Below, piece by piece: positions 8,815-19,571 of a stretch of DNA of 64,000 bases; position 1 is the first letter of the stretch; each line of letters starts with the position of its first letter. Position numbers and translations under genes: made by a program. A model generated the notes under the pieces. It saw only the letters and a program-made list of their open reading frames with translations, was not told the origin of the DNA and ran no database searches. This DNA is from Stenotrophomonas maltophilia (GTDB lineage: Bacteria; Pseudomonadota; Gammaproteobacteria; Xanthomonadales; Xanthomonadaceae): assembly GCF_900186865.1 (NCBI RefSeq), contig NZ_LT906480.1, positions 3,614,001-3,678,000 of the forward strand, read 5' to 3'.

Positions 8815-11800
8815 TCAGCGTGAGCGTGACAGGTCGGTAACGGGCGGCGGAACGGCCGGGGCCGGGCGCGGCGCGGGCGCTGACGCTGGCGGGGTCTTGT
8901 CGCGGCTGCGTTCGATCACTTCCACCTTCGGCTCCTTCCATGGACCGGTCACCTTGTAGGTGCGGGCGCCGATCTCGCCGAGCGGTTTGGACAGTACCGC
9001 ATTGGTGGCCGCGCCGAGCGCCGCGCCCACCGGGCCACCGGCCACCGCGCCGACCACCGTCAGCAGGTTGCCGGCGCGCGGGTTGACATCGATGGTCTGG
9101 TCGAACCGCTGGTTGCGCAGGTCGGCCTGGCCGCGGATGGTGATGTTCGCCGCCGGGCCCTCGATCAGTACCTTGTCGGTGCGGGCCATGCCCTGCCCGA
9201 ACTGCACGCTGCCGTCGACCTGGTTGAACGCGAAGCCCTTGGAGAAGAAGTCGCGGAAGTCGAACATCAGACGCCGCGGCAGCTGGGTCACGCTGAGCAG
9301 GCCCAGCACACGGCCAGCGCCCGGCTCCAGCTCCAGCAGCTGGCCATTACGCGCGTGCAGATCAAGGCTGCCCTGCAGATTGGCCAGCTGGAAGTCCGAC
9401 GGCCCCCCGCTCCAGGAGGCCTGCAGCTGCGCCTGGCCAGAGCCGCCACGCAGCTGGCCGCCGTAGTCGAGGTTCTGCATCAGGCCGCCCAGGTCCTCGC
9501 TGCGCACCTGCGCGGTCAGCTCGGTGCGGGCACCACCGGTGCGACCCAGCCAGCGACCGCTGATGTCGATCTCCTGATCGGGCGCGCGGAAGCGCAGCTC
9601 GTCCACGTTCAGGCCATTGGCCAGCGGCCGCGTACGCAGCACCGCCTGGCCCAGCACCACCTTGCCGAACTTCAGGTCGGCGATGTCCAGCGCGAACGGC
9701 GGCAGCTTGGCCGGGTCCATGTCGTTGGCGCCGGCCTGCACCCGGGCTGGCGCGGCCGCGCCCGGCGCCGGCGGCATCGACTGCCAGTGCACACGGTCGA
9801 GTCGGCCACTGATGGTGCCTCCTTCGGCGTTGGGTACGGTCAGGCGACCGGCCAGCGAAGGTCCATCCAGGCGCACGTCCAGCGCCTGCGGTCCCGGCTG
9901 CAGCTGCAACCGGGTCTGCTCGAAGACGCCGCCGATCAGCATCAGCTTGCCGACCTGCACGTCCACTGCACGCAGCGGCATGCCGTCATCGTCGTTGCCA
10001 CCACGGGCCAGACTGATCCACTCCAGCGCATCCAGAGTCGGGCTGCGGCCATTGACGGACAGTCCGCTGGGCGGCGGCTCGCGATCGGCATGGTCGCTGC
10101 CCAGGGTGACCTGCACACCGGTGCGGTTGTTGTGGCTGCGCGCGGCCAGGGCCAGACGCTGGCCAAAGGCCACATCGATGCGACCAGCGCCCATCGGCAG
10201 CTGCGCGGCCACCGTGGTCGCCAGCGGCTCGGTGGCCGGCTTGTCCAGCGGCGCCGGCAAGTCCAGGCGGGTTCCTACCAGATCCGAACTCAGGCGCAGT
10301 TCGCTGGGCGGTGCGGGCGCTCCCGGTGCGACTTTGGGCAGGTTGACCGCGATGGTCCAGGGCGAGTTACCCGCGATATAGGGCTTGAGCCACGCCATTT
10401 CCGGGGCGCGGTCAATCAGCACACCGGCGTCGAGGTTGGCCGTCAGCTGCGACTCGAACGCCAGCCTGCTGTCGTGCACGTAGCCGCCGGCACGCAGGCT
10501 CAAGCGGCCGTCCTGACCGAGGTGGCGCACCGCCAGTTCCTCGGCACCGAAGCCGCCATTGCTGTAGCGCGCCTGCCCATGCATGTTGTCGAAGGCCAGC
10601 TGGAAGCGCTTGTCCACCAGTTTCACACCATTGAGGTCGACCGTGCCCTGCAGGTGACCGCCGCCTTCATCGTGGTGCAGCGGCTGCAGCAGGTCGAAGG
10701 TCACATGCGCCGGGCCCGCAGCCGTGAGGTTGTCCAGGGTGTCGCCATAGTCCTTGTGCAATGGGCTCTGCCGCAGCATTGCCAGCAGTCTGCCGGCCTC
10801 GCTCTGCGCATCGGCACGCACGTACAGCGGCTGCTGCCCGAAGTCCTGGATGCCCGCCTCGAATTTCTGCACCGCTACACCGGCCAGGTCCCCGCGCCCA
10901 TGCATGTCGAAGCCGGGGCCGATGAAGGCGATATCGGCGTCGACCTGGCGCATCAGCGGCCAGTCGTGCTGGAAGCGGATGTCGCCGTTGGTGATATGGC
11001 CGGTGGCCTCGAAACGGCCATCGTTGTTGTCGAACGGCCAATCGTCCAGGTCACCGCTGACCAGGCCGATGCCATTGCGCACCTGGCCGCCGGCCAGCGC
11101 CATGTCCAGCCAGTCGGTGGCGCCCTTGCTCATCTTGGAGTGGATCCAGAAGCGCTTGGCCGCCGTCATCGGCACATCGTCCAGCTTGGCCGCCAACTGC
11201 AGCCAGGGCCGCGTGCCGTCGCCCTGGAACCAGACACCACCGCGCACATCGGCCGCGTAGTCGGTGCCTTCCACGCGCATCGCCGCAGTGCCGATACGCC
11301 AGCCACCGCCCTCGTCACGCCAGCCCACGATCTGTCCAGCCAGGTGCAGGTCGTGCCGCACGCCGAAGCCGGTGGGCCAATCGAACTGCAGCTGCCGTTG
11401 CGGTTGCAGCTGCAGGCTGAAGCCATCGGCGTCGCCCTCGAAATGTCCCCCCAGGCCGCGCAGACCCGGAGAATTGCCAACGCTGGCAAAGCCCAGCGAC
11501 TGCAGCTCGCCCTGTGCCCGCAACGGGCCATCACGTTCGCCGGCCAGTTGCAGCTCTCGCACATCCAGCTGCGGTTTGGACAGGAACAACCAATGGCGCA
11601 GGCCTGGCTCGAGGCGATCACTCAGCGCCAGCGCCCGCAGCGCCGTACCGGCCTGTACTTCGCCGGAACTCACCCGCGCCTGCCTGCCAACCTGCAACTG
11701 CAGGCCATCGAGCTGTTGTTCGCCGTCTTCGGTCTTCAAACGAAGGCGCGATACCTGCAGCGCCCAACCATCGGCCTGGCGCTGCCAGCGCAGGCGCGCC

Positions 11801-12675
11801 TGCAAGCGCTGCAGCTGCAACCGTGGCGTTGCCACGTCGGGCATCGGTGCACCGTCGACGCGCACGTCACGCAGGTCCGAATCGGTGGTCAGCGCCACCG
11901 GCGCGAAGTCGCGCAGGGTCAGCCACAGGTTCAGCTCACCCTTGCCTTCGCGCAGGCGCACGCCACCAGCTGCCAGCAGCGGCGACCAGGCGTGGAAATC
12001 AACAGGATCGGCACCCAGCCAGGCCTGCCCGTTGCCGCGCGCGCGGTCCACGTCCAGCACTGCGGTCAGCGGCAGGGCATCGGTCTGCGCCCAGGCACGC
12101 GCGCCCACACGCAGGCGGTCGCCATTGACGCGCAGGCGCAGATCGATACGCGGCAGGGTGGTATCGATACCCAGTCCCGGTGCATGCACACCCAGGCGGC
12201 CATCGATCACCTGCAGCTCGCCCAACCGGCGCAGCGCGTCCAGCGGGTCTCCGCCCGTGTCTGACTTCGGCAGGCCGCGCACCGACCAGCGGCCGTCCTC
12301 GCCATGCTGCAGGTCCAGCGCCAGGCCACGCAGGCGCAGCTCGGTCAGCGAGCGACCGGGCAGCAGCCCGCTGTACATTGACACCAGCACTTCGGCCTCG
12401 CCGATGGCCAGGCCCTGCCCGGCGCCGATGCGCAGGCCCTTCAGCTGCAGCAGCGGACCACGCCGGGTCCAGGCCGTCTGCAGCTGGTCGAAATGCACCG
12501 GCTGGCCGGCACGCTCACTCAGCCAGGCGGCAATCCTGTCGGGGTGACGCTCGGCCAGCGGCAGCAGCTGGCTGAGGGTACCCACCAGCAGTGCCAGCCC
12601 GACCAGGCCTACCGCGCAGGCGGCAATGAAATGACGGCGGATCCTTCGCAGTCGCAGGCGCGGCGGCGCGCTCAT
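8815..12675 (-). CDS. yhdP: YhdP family AsmA-like envelope protein
   Basis: 1286 residues. An N-terminal basic stretch (RLRLRRIRRHF) precedes one membrane helix (about 15-36), then a very long beta-rich periplasmic region with AsmA/DUF3971-like repeats, ending in a Pro-rich tail. Family knowledge: YhdP is one of the AsmA-like bridge proteins thought to carry phospholipids between inner and outer membranes. Near the C-terminus the pattern GxFDFRDFFSKGFAFNQ-like and NITIRGQADLRNQRF is characteristic. Its neighbours rng and tldD match the usual context. The opposite strand shows long open frames that are shadows of its codon use. Confidence 0.92.
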   Translation of the reverse strand: MSAPPRLRLRRIRRHFIAACAVGLVGLALLVGTLSQLLPLAERHPDRIAAWLSERAGQPVHFDQLQTAWTRRGPLLQLKGLRIGAGQGLAIGEAEVLVSMYSGLLPGRSLTELRLRGLALDLQHGEDGRWSVRGLPKSDTGGDPLDALRRLGELQVIDGRLGVHAPGLGIDTTLPRIDLRLRVNGDRLRVGARAWAQTDALPLTAVLDVDRARGNGQAWLGADPVDFHAWSPLLAAGGVRLREGKGELNLWLTLRDFAPVALTTDSDLRDVRVDGAPMPDVATPRLQLQRLQARLRWQRQADGWALQVSRLRLKTEDGEQQLDGLQLQVGRQARVSSGEVQAGTALRALALSDRLEPGLRHWLFLSKPQLDVRELQLAGERDGPLRAQGELQSLGFASVGNSPGLRGLGGHFEGDADGFSLQLQPQRQLQFDWPTGFGVRHDLHLAGQIVGWRDEGGGWRIGTAAMRVEGTDYAADVRGGVWFQGDGTRPWLQLAAKLDDVPMTAAKRFWIHSKMSKGATDWLDMALAGGQVRNGIGLVSGDLDDWPFDNNDGRFEATGHITNGDIRFQHDWPLMRQVDADIAFIGPGFDMHGRGDLAGVAVQKFEAGIQDFGQQPLYVRADAQSEAGRLLAMLRQSPLHKDYGDTLDNLTAAGPAHVTFDLLQPLHHDEGGGHLQGTVDLNGVKLVDKRFQLAFDNMHGQARYSNGGFGAEELAVRHLGQDGRLSLRAGGYVHDSRLAFESQLTANLDAGVLIDRAPEMAWLKPYIAGNSPWTIAVNLPKVAPGAPAPPSELRLSSDLVGTRLDLPAPLDKPATEPLATTVAAQLPMGAGRIDVAFGQRLALAARSHNNRTGVQVTLGSDHADREPPPSGLSVNGRSPTLDALEWISLARGGNDDDGMPLRAVDVQVGKLMLIGGVFEQTRLQLQPGPQALDVRLDGPSLAGRLTVPNAEGGTISGRLDRVHWQSMPPAPGAAAPARVQAGANDMDPAKLPPFALDIADLKFGKVVLGQAVLRTRPLANGLNVDELRFRAPDQEIDISGRWLGRTGGARTELTAQVRSEDLGGLMQNLDYGGQLRGGSGQAQLQASWSGGPSDFQLANLQGSLDLHARNGQLLELEPGAGRVLGLLSVTQLPRRLMFDFRDFFSKGFAFNQVDGSVQFGQGMARTDKVLIEGPAANITIRGQADLRNQRFDQTIDVNPRAGNLLTVVGAVAGGPVGAALGAATNAVLSKPLGEIGARTYKVTGPWKEPKVEVIERSRDKTPPASAPAPRPAPAVPPPVTDLSRSR

Positions 12676-12705
12676 CGGCCACCGCCGGCCTGCGGCCGGC
12701 GAGGA

Positions 12706-14193
12706 TCAGAGCAGAACGACATCGAATTGCTCCTGCAGGTACTGCTCGTCCGCCTGGAAGCGGATGCTCTTGCCGAGGAATTCCTCCAGCTCGGCCACCG
12801 CCGAGGATTCCTCGTCGGTGATGCGCGCGACCACCTTGGTCGAGGCGATCACCAGCAGGCGTGCGGCATCGAACTGGCGCACGGCACGGGTGATCTCGCG
12901 GAAGATCTCGTAGGTCACCGTTTCGGTGGTCTTGATGCTGCCACGGCCACTGCACTGCGGGCACGTTTCCGACAGCTGGCGCTCCAGGCTTTCCACCGTG
13001 CGCTTGCGCGTCATCTCCACCAGCCCCAGCGGCGAGAAGTCGTACACCGTGGTCTTGGCATGGTCGCGGGCCAGCGCCTTTTCCAGGGTGCGCAGCACCT
13101 GGCGGCGATGCTCGGCATCGTCCATGTCGATGAAGTCGATGATGATGATGCCGCCCAGGTTGCGCAGGCGCAGCTGGCGGGCCACCGCCTGTGCCGCTTC
13201 CAGGTTGGTGCGGAACACCGTCTCTTCCAGGTTGCGCTGGCCGAGGAACGAACCGGTATTGACGTCGATGGTGGTCATCGCCTCGGTCTGGTCGATCACC
13301 AGGTAACCACCGGATTTCAGCGGCACCTGCTTGTCCAGCGCACGGCCGATCTCGTCCTCCACCCCGAACATGTCGAAGATCGGGCGATCGCCTGAATACA
13401 GTTCCAGCTTCTCGGCCAGCACCGGCATGTACTTGGCGACGAACGCCTGCAGCTGCGCGAAGGTTTCCTTCGAGTCCACCTTCACCTTGTCCACGTCCTT
13501 GCGGATCAGGTCGCGCACCGAACGCAGCGGCAGGCTCAGGTCTTCATAGATGTTGCTGCACGAGGCCGCTTCGCGGCCGCGGCGCTCGACCACGTTCCAG
13601 ACCCGCGACAGGTAAGCGATGTCCTCGGCGATGGCCTCGGCCGGCTGGCCCTCGGCATTGGTACGCACGATGTAGCCGTAGCCGCCATGCTGCGCAGACA
13701 GCTCGGTCACCAGGGCCTTCAGGCGGGCGCGCTCGGCTTCATCCTCGATGCGCGCGGACACCCCCACCACCTTGGATTGCGGCAGCAGCACCATGTAGCG
13801 CGACGGAATGCTGATCTGGGTGGTCAGGCGTGCGCCCTTGGTGCCGATCGGGTCCTTCACCACCTGCACCACGATGTCCTGGCCGTCACGCAGCAGCTCG
13901 ACGATGGGCACGCTGGCCGGCGGCGGCAGGGTCGTGTTCTCGGTGTCTGCACTGGCCACCGGGGCCGGGCGCACCACGTCGTTGGCGTGCAGGAACGCGG
14001 CGCGCTCCAGGCCTACCTCGACGAACGCGGCCTGCATGCCGGGCATGACCCGCTGCACCTTGCCCTTGTAGATGTTGCCGACCACACCCCGGCGCCAACC
14101 GCGCTCGATGTGCAGTTCCTGCAGCATGCCGTTCTCGATCACCGCGACCCGGGTCTCGCGCGGGGTCACATTGACCAGGATTTCCTCAGACAT
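12706..14193 (-). CDS. rng: Ribonuclease G
   Basis: 495 residues from ATG 14193 (MSEEILVN). Endoribonuclease of the RNase E/G family, which matures the 5' end of 16S rRNA and degrades mRNA. N-terminal S1 RNA-binding part ([21 protein letters not shown]), DNase I-like catalytic core with TIDVNTG and FIDMDD carrying the magnesium-binding Asps, and the zinc-link CPQC at 411-414. No long RNase E-type C-terminal scaffold is present, which fits RNase G. The start overlaps the end of maf by eight bases; maf-rng-yhdP-tldD reads as one leftward operon. Confidence 0.96.
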   Translation of the reverse strand: MSEEILVNVTPRETRVAVIENGMLQELHIERGWRRGVVGNIYKGKVQRVMPGMQAAFVEVGLERAAFLHANDVVRPAPVASADTENTTLPPPASVPIVELLRDGQDIVVQVVKDPIGTKGARLTTQISIPSRYMVLLPQSKVVGVSARIEDEAERARLKALVTELSAQHGGYGYIVRTNAEGQPAEAIAEDIAYLSRVWNVVERRGREAASCSNIYEDLSLPLRSVRDLIRKDVDKVKVDSKETFAQLQAFVAKYMPVLAEKLELYSGDRPIFDMFGVEDEIGRALDKQVPLKSGGYLVIDQTEAMTTIDVNTGSFLGQRNLEETVFRTNLEAAQAVARQLRLRNLGGIIIIDFIDMDDAEHRRQVLRTLEKALARDHAKTTVYDFSPLGLVEMTRKRTVESLERQLSETCPQCSGRGSIKTTETVTYEIFREITRAVRQFDAARLLVIASTKVVARITDEESSAVAELEEFLGKSIRFQADEQYLQEQFDVVLL

Positions 14194-14794
14194 CGGCAGC
14201 CTCCCTGGCGGCATCGGCAGTGGGGGCCAGCACGCCACAGCGCGCCAGCAGACGATCGGTATGCAGCAATGGCAACCCCATGACGCCGGAGTAGCTGCCG
14301 GAAAGATGTTCGATCCAGCGCTCGGCCCCGCCCTGGATGGCGTAGGCCCCGGCCTTGTCCAACGGCTCGCCGGTGGCGACATAGGCGGCGATGTCGGCGG
14401 CGGCGATCGGGGCGAAGGTCACTTCGGAAATGACCAGTTCGCTGTCCAGCCCGTCGGCGCCGACCACCACCACCGCAGTCATCACCTGGTGGGTGCGCCC
14501 GGCCAGGCGCGCCAGCATCGCGCGTGCGCCGGCGGCGTCGGCCGGCTTGCCGAAGACCTCGCCGTCCAGCACCACTTCGGTGTCCGAGCCAAGCACCCGC
14601 GCCTGCGGATCATCGGCCAGCACCCGGGCCAGGCCGGCGCGCGCCTTGTCGGCGGCGACCCGGCACACATACTGTTCGGCGCTTTCAGCGGGCGTGCGCT
14701 GCTCGACGACCTCCAGGTCCAGGGCCTGGAAGGGGCGTCCGAGTCGGGCCAGCAACTGGTTGCGTCGGGGGGAGCGGGAAGCAAGATAGAGCAT
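14186..14794 (-). CDS. maf: Maf family nucleotide pyrophosphatase
   Basis: 202 residues from ATG 14794 ([11 protein letters not shown]). The N-terminal [10 protein letters not shown] motif, then [18 protein letters not shown] and a late [21 protein letters not shown] segment are diagnostic. Maf/YhdE proteins hydrolyse dTTP, UTP or modified nucleotides to monophosphates and were first linked to septum formation. It heads the leftward maf-rng-yhdP-tldD cluster and overlaps rng by eight bases, implying translational coupling. Confidence 0.93.
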   Translation of the reverse strand: MLYLASRSPRRNQLLARLGRPFQALDLEVVEQRTPAESAEQYVCRVAADKARAGLARVLADDPQARVLGSDTEVVLDGEVFGKPADAAGARAMLARLAGRTHQVMTAVVVVGADGLDSELVISEVTFAPIAAADIAAYVATGEPLDKAGAYAIQGGAERWIEHLSGSYSGVMGLPLLHTDRLLARCGVLAPTADAAREAADV

Positions 14795-14925
14795 CGGCAC
14801 AGCATAACCTGAGGCCGCCACCTGAATCGTCGGCAACCCGTCCCGGAACGCGTTCAACCCCGAACGGGCTCACAGCGCGTTCATCGCTACGACACCACCC
14901 TCAACGGCACAACAAGGAGTTCTCC

Positions 14926-15663
14926 ATGCGCCTGACCGCCACCCCGCTGCTGCTTGCCCTGTCCCTCGCCCTTGGAACCTCGATGACTGCCCATGCCGCC
15001 CCGTCGTCGCCGTCGATCGCCGCCGCGGCCGAAGGCACGCTGCTGAACATTTCGGCCAATGCCGAAGCCACCCGCGTGCCGGACGTGGCCACCCTGTCGG
15101 CCGGTGTGGTCACCCAGGCCGCAGATGGCAACAGCGCCATGCGCCAGAACGCCCAGCAGATGGACAAGGTACTGGCCGCGATCAAGGCCGCCGGCATCGC
15201 CGAGCGCGACGTGCAGACCAGCGGCGTCAGCCTCAATCCGCAGTACCGCTATGCCGACAACGAAGCGCCGAAGATCACCGGCTACCAGGCCAGCAACACG
15301 GTCAGCCTGAAGGTCCGTGACATCGCCAAGCTCGGCAAGGTGCTGGACGCGCTGGCCGCTCAGGGCGCCAACCAGATCAACGGCCCCAGCTTCGAGATCG
15401 ACCAGCCGGAACCGGTCTATGACGAAGCGCGCCTGGCCGCGCTGAAGAAGGCCCAGGCCCGCGCCCAGACCTATGCCAAGTCGCTCGGCCTTCAGGTGCG
15501 CCGCATCGTCAGCATCTCCGAGAATGCCGGGGGTGGTTACCGCCCGATGCCGATGATGCGGACCATGGCCGCCGGCGCGGCGATGGACAAGGCCACGCCG
15601 GTCGCCCCGGGCGAATCCACTGTGTCGGTCAATCTGGACGTGGTGTTCGAGCTGGGTCGCTGA
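14926..15663 (+). CDS. SIMPL domain periplasmic protein
   Basis: 245 residues; ATG 14926 has AAGGAG seven bases upstream. A signal peptide is clear (residues 1 to about 24, ending AHA). The mature protein matches the SIMPL/DUF541 family (E. coli YggE-like): VATLSAGVVTQAADGNSAMRQNAQQMDKV, then GYQASNTVSLKVRD and a C-terminal VAPGESTVSVNLDVVFEL strand. YggE-type proteins form ring-shaped periplasmic oligomers and have been linked to oxidative stress, but the biochemical role is unknown. A good terminator follows. Confidence 0.9.
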   Translation: MRLTATPLLLALSLALGTSMTAHAAPSSPSIAAAAEGTLLNISANAEATRVPDVATLSAGVVTQAADGNSAMRQNAQQMDKVLAAIKAAGIAERDVQTSGVSLNPQYRYADNEAPKITGYQASNTVSLKVRDIAKLGKVLDALAAQGANQINGPSFEIDQPEPVYDEARLAALKKAQARAQTYAKSLGLQVRRIVSISENAGGGYRPMPMMRTMAAGAAMDKATPVAPGESTVSVNLDVVFELGR

Positions 15664-15686
15664 CCCCATCCGTTCCGGTAGACAGA

Positions 15687-15714
15687 GGCGGGTCCCGCAG
15701 GGGCCCGCCTTTTT
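15687..15714 (+). terminator. Terminator after the SIMPL gene
   Basis: GGCGGGTCCC and GGGCCCGCC pair around a short loop and are followed by five Ts. Confidence 0.9.
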
Positions 15715-15876
15715 CATGGACCGGGGCGGCTGGCTGAAGGCCAGCCCAACGATCCTGCCCCTGCCTCTAGGCAGTGGCCGGGGCCTGGCGTTAATGATTG
15801 GCTGCCAGCCGCGTGCGGCAACCCCGCCACGGGCCCTGGTGCGTTGAGGACTTCGTCACTGGCATGGAGGTGGACC

Positions 15877-16527
15877 ATGGTTCGTACGTATCCCGTTGCA
15901 TCCCCGCACTTCGACCCCGCCCGCGTTGCCGCCTGGAGCGCGGCCATCGCCCTGCACCTGCTCGCGTTCCTGTTGCTGCTGATCCCGGCGACCTACCAGG
16001 CCGTGCAGGTCCCGCGTGACAAGACCACGGTCAGGCTGATCGAGAAGATCCCGCCAACGCCGCCCCCACCGGTGCTGCAGGAACCGAAGGAAGTCGCCCG
16101 GGTCGTGCCGAAACCGCAGGCACAGCCGGCGACACCGCCACTGCCGGCCCCAACCGCGACCGTGGAGGAAACGCAGGGCATCATGCTGCCGGCCGCCGAA
16201 CCGGCCCCGCCGCAACTCGCGCCGAGCATCGACACCCATGCACCGCTGGCCGGCGCCCAGCTGCAATACCGCAGTGCCCCGCCACCGGCCTATCCGGTCG
16301 CCGCACTGCGCAACCATGAGCAGGGCACGGTGCTGCTGCGGGTGCAGGTCGACAACAGCGGCCAGCCGGTCGCGGTCAGCATCGAGCGCAGCAGTGGCTC
16401 CCGCCACCTGGACCAGGCTGCACGCCAACAGGTGCTCAAGCGCTGGCGCTTTGAACCGGCCCAGCGTGATGGTGTAGCGGTACCGGCCATCGGTTTGGTG
16501 CCGGTGCAGTTCTCGTTGCCGGACTGA
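15877..16527 (+). CDS. TonB-like energy transducer
   Basis: 216 residues from ATG 15877, which has GGAGG six to ten bases upstream; a TTG 11 codons earlier is less likely. One membrane helix near residues 15-35 (WSAAIALHLLAFLLLLIPA), a Pro/Lys/Glu-rich periplasmic spacer (PPTPPPPV, PATPPLPAP), and a C-terminal TonB domain (SAPPPAYPVAALRNHEQGTV to FEPAQRDGVAVP). TonB transmits proton-motive energy from ExbBD to outer-membrane receptors. The receptor gene directly downstream is a plausible client. It is one of several TonB-like proteins expected in this group; ExbBD are not in the window. Confidence 0.9.
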   Translation: MVRTYPVASPHFDPARVAAWSAAIALHLLAFLLLLIPATYQAVQVPRDKTTVRLIEKIPPTPPPPVLQEPKEVARVVPKPQAQPATPPLPAPTATVEETQGIMLPAAEPAPPQLAPSIDTHAPLAGAQLQYRSAPPPAYPVAALRNHEQGTVLLRVQVDNSGQPVAVSIERSSGSRHLDQAARQQVLKRWRFEPAQRDGVAVPAIGLVPVQFSLPD

Positions 16528-16534
16528 CGACCCG

Positions 16535-16563
16535 GGCCGGTCCGACCGCCTGTCGGACCGGCC
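16535..16563 (+). terminator. Hairpin after the TonB-like gene
   Basis: GGCCGGTCCGAC and GTCGGACCGGCC pair across five bases. No T-run follows, so termination efficiency is uncertain. Confidence 0.55.
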
Positions 16564-16723
16564 TCCGGGACCGAACTGCCAAACTCGGCAAAGTTCCAGT
16601 TCAAGCGTTACGGATTAAGCAAAATTTCACGACTTCGTCACCCGTCGGAAACCTAGATTGGCCCGTCCCGGACACTCCGGAGACAGCCCTCAACGCTACG
16701 GTTTTCCAGTTAGGAGAGAAGCT

Positions 16724-19549
16724 GTGAAACACCTGATCCAACGGCCCGCCAGCCGCCGCCGCTGCACCCTGGCATCGTCCATCACCCACATCCTTACCGG
16801 CGGCACTCTGCTGCTGGTTGGCGCCGTGGCTTCCACCTCCGCCTTCGCGCAGGAGAAGGCCACCAACCTGGACCGCATCACGGTTACCGGTTCGAACATT
16901 CCGCGCACCAACACCGAAACACCGTCCCCGGTGCAGGTGGTGACCCGCCAGGAAATCGACCGCACCGGCAAGACCACGGTCGCCGAATACCTGCAGACCC
17001 TGACCGCCGATGGTTCCGGCTCGATCCCGAAGACCTTCGGCAACGGCTTTGCCGGCGGTGGCGCCGGCATCTCCCTGCGCGGCCTGGGCGCGGGCTCGAC
17101 CCTTGTCCTGTTGAATGGTCGTCGCATGGCCACCTACGGCCTGGCCGATGACGGCCAGAAGGTCTTCACCGACCTGAGCACCATCCCGCTCGACGCCGTT
17201 GAACGCGTGGAAGTGCTGAAGGACGGCGCCTCGGCGATCTATGGCTCCGATGCCATCGCCGGCGTGGTCAACATCATCCTGCGCAGTGATTTCCAGGGCG
17301 CGATCCTTCGCGGTTCCTACGGCCTGTCCGGCGACAGCGATGGCGACGCGAAGAAGGCGACCCTGACCGCCGGTACCGGCGATCTGGCCACCGACGGCTG
17401 GAACGCGTTCTTCAGCCTGGACGTTGGCAAGACCGACGCGATCAAGATCAGCGATCGCAAGAACCGCAAGTGGATCGGCACGGGCGACATCCGTCCGTGG
17501 GGCTATGGTAACAACGCGCAGTTCCTGGGCGGCGCCTTCCTCAACAACCGCACCAGCGGTGGCGTGGGTCCGAACGGCTCGGTATTCGACGACCGCGTCC
17601 CGCCGGGCACCTCGGCCCAGCTCGTGCCGCTGCCCGGCTGCCAGGGCCTGACCACCATCCCGGGCCAGACCGATGCCTCGGTGGCCGCGCAGGGCTGCCT
17701 GTGGGATCCGAACCAGCTGTACCGTGATCTGACCCCGGAAGAGAAGTACGTCAACGTGTTCGGCCGCGCCAGCTTCGCCTTCGGTGAAGGCGGCGAGATC
17801 TACACCGAGATCGGCTATTCGAAGAAGGAAACGATCTTCAGCAACACGCCCTCCGGCGTGTCCGGCAGCTGGGGCTATCCGCTTGGCCCGCGCAATGCCA
17901 GCAGCGGCCCGGGCGCCGTAGTGCTGTCGCCGACCCATCCCGACAACCCGATTCCGGGCCAGGCCTCGCGCCTGCGCTACTCGGCCTGGGATGTCGGCCC
18001 GCGCGTGACCAACAACACCAACGAGTTCAATCGCTTCCTGGTCGGCGTCAAGGGCAATTGGGGTGACTGGAGCTACGACACCGCCTACCTGCACTCCGGC
18101 ACCGATCTGGTCAACAAGCGTACCGGCTTCCTGCGCTACAGCGCCGTGCAGTGCGCGCTGGGCAACCCGAACTGTGCCGGCGGCGTGTGGCGTATTGGCG
18201 ACAATGCCAACCTCAATTCGCAGGCACTGTACGACTACATTTCGCCGACCATCAGCGCACGCGCCAAGTCCAGCCTGGACATGTTCGACTTCACCGTATC
18301 GCGCAGCCTGATGGACCTGAAGGGTGGTCCGCTGGGCCTGGCGATCGGTACCGAGTGGCGCAAGACCAGCAACAGCCTGAGCCCGCAGACCTACACCGAC
18401 CAGGGTGACATCATCGGCCTGGGCTACTCGGCCTACGACGGTACGCAGAATGTCTACGCCGGCTACGTTGAACTGTCGGCACCGGTGCTGGAGCAGCTGG
18501 AACTGTCCGGCGCGCTGCGTTACGACAAGTACGAAAGTGGCGAAGGAAAGGCGACGCCGAAGCTGGGCATCAAGTGGACGCCGGCCGACTGGATCGCACT
18601 GCGCGCCAGCTACGCAGAAGGCTTCCGCGCCCCCAATCCGGCCGAGAACGGCGACGGTGGTCTGGCCGCCTTCTCCAACGCCCGCGATCCGGTGCGCTGC
18701 GCCGCCAGCCCGCCGGCCGATGTCGGCACCAACTGCAGCTCGCGTCCGGTTGCAATCATCACCCGCCCCAACAAGGACCTGAAACCGGAGGAATCCAAGA
18801 GCTACTCGGTGGGTATCGTGCTGCAGCCGACCCCCACCACCTCGATGACCGTGGATGCATGGCAGATCAAGCGCACCAACGAGATCGCCCAGGGCTCCAC
18901 GGCCGATGCCATCGCCGCCGGCAATGTGCTGCGTGACATCGACCTGATCAACGGCATCGCTGGCACCGGCAGCATCCTGGCGGTCAACACCGCGTACATC
19001 AATGCCGCCTCCACCCGCGTGCGCGGTATCGATACCGATATCCGCCAGACCTTCGACATCGGCCCGGGCCAGCTGGAAATGGACCTGCAGTGGAGCCATG
19101 TGCTGAAGTACGAGCGCACCGACTCCGACCAGACCTTCGACTATGCAGGCACCCACGGCAACTGCGACGTGACCAACTGCATCGGTACGCCGAAGGATCG
19201 CATCAACTTCGGTACCACCTGGCGCCAGGGTCCGTGGAGTGTGAGCGGCGTTGCCAACTACATCTCCAAGATGGACAACAAGGATTTCCGTGGTCCGGAC
19301 GGTTCGTACCAGTTCTCGTACGCCGACGGTACCGACGTCACCAAGATCTCCTCGTTCACCACCTTCGACCTGTCCGGCCGCTGGAACATCACCGAAGCCT
19401 TCGAACTGAATGCATCGGTGCAGAACGTGTTCGATCGCATCGCTCCGCTCGACCCGACCACCTACGGTGGCGTGAACTACAACCCGCTGCACTTCAGCGG
19501 CGCCATCGGCCGTTACTTCACTGTCGGCGCCAAGTACACCTTCAAGTAA
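16724..19549 (+). CDS. TonB-dependent outer-membrane receptor
   Basis: 941 residues from GTG 16724 with TAGGAGAG upstream. A long signal peptide ends near ASTSAFAQ. A TonB-box-like LDRITVTGSNIPR is followed by the plug domain (PSPVQVVTRQEIDRTGK to NGRRMATYG and the typical ERVEVLKDGASAIYGSDAIAGVVNIILR), then a 22-strand barrel ending in aromatic FTVGAKYTFK. Such receptors import scarce nutrients; the ligand cannot be told from sequence, and no siderophore, sugar or vitamin genes lie next to it. The upstream TonB-like gene and this gene form a natural pair. Confidence 0.95.
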   Translation: MKHLIQRPASRRRCTLASSITHILTGGTLLLVGAVASTSAFAQEKATNLDRITVTGSNIPRTNTETPSPVQVVTRQEIDRTGKTTVAEYLQTLTADGSGSIPKTFGNGFAGGGAGISLRGLGAGSTLVLLNGRRMATYGLADDGQKVFTDLSTIPLDAVERVEVLKDGASAIYGSDAIAGVVNIILRSDFQGAILRGSYGLSGDSDGDAKKATLTAGTGDLATDGWNAFFSLDVGKTDAIKISDRKNRKWIGTGDIRPWGYGNNAQFLGGAFLNNRTSGGVGPNGSVFDDRVPPGTSAQLVPLPGCQGLTTIPGQTDASVAAQGCLWDPNQLYRDLTPEEKYVNVFGRASFAFGEGGEIYTEIGYSKKETIFSNTPSGVSGSWGYPLGPRNASSGPGAVVLSPTHPDNPIPGQASRLRYSAWDVGPRVTNNTNEFNRFLVGVKGNWGDWSYDTAYLHSGTDLVNKRTGFLRYSAVQCALGNPNCAGGVWRIGDNANLNSQALYDYISPTISARAKSSLDMFDFTVSRSLMDLKGGPLGLAIGTEWRKTSNSLSPQTYTDQGDIIGLGYSAYDGTQNVYAGYVELSAPVLEQLELSGALRYDKYESGEGKATPKLGIKWTPADWIALRASYAEGFRAPNPAENGDGGLAAFSNARDPVRCAASPPADVGTNCSSRPVAIITRPNKDLKPEESKSYSVGIVLQPTPTTSMTVDAWQIKRTNEIAQGSTADAIAAGNVLRDIDLINGIAGTGSILAVNTAYINAASTRVRGIDTDIRQTFDIGPGQLEMDLQWSHVLKYERTDSDQTFDYAGTHGNCDVTNCIGTPKDRINFGTTWRQGPWSVSGVANYISKMDNKDFRGPDGSYQFSYADGTDVTKISSFTTFDLSGRWNITEAFELNASVQNVFDRIAPLDPTTYGGVNYNPLHFSGAIGRYFTVGAKYTFK

Positions 19550-19571
19550 TACCGCTCAACGCACCACCGTC

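Noticed and set aside
9355..12264. Very long open frame on the plus strand opposite yhdP
   Set aside because: Its translation is low-complexity and Gln/Ala/Arg-rich, unlike a protein, and yhdP on the other strand has clear family features. High-GC codon bias leaves the antisense frame free of stops.
16601..19492. Long open frame opposite the TonB-dependent receptor
   Set aside because: Shadow of receptor codon use; no start site, domain or sensible composition.
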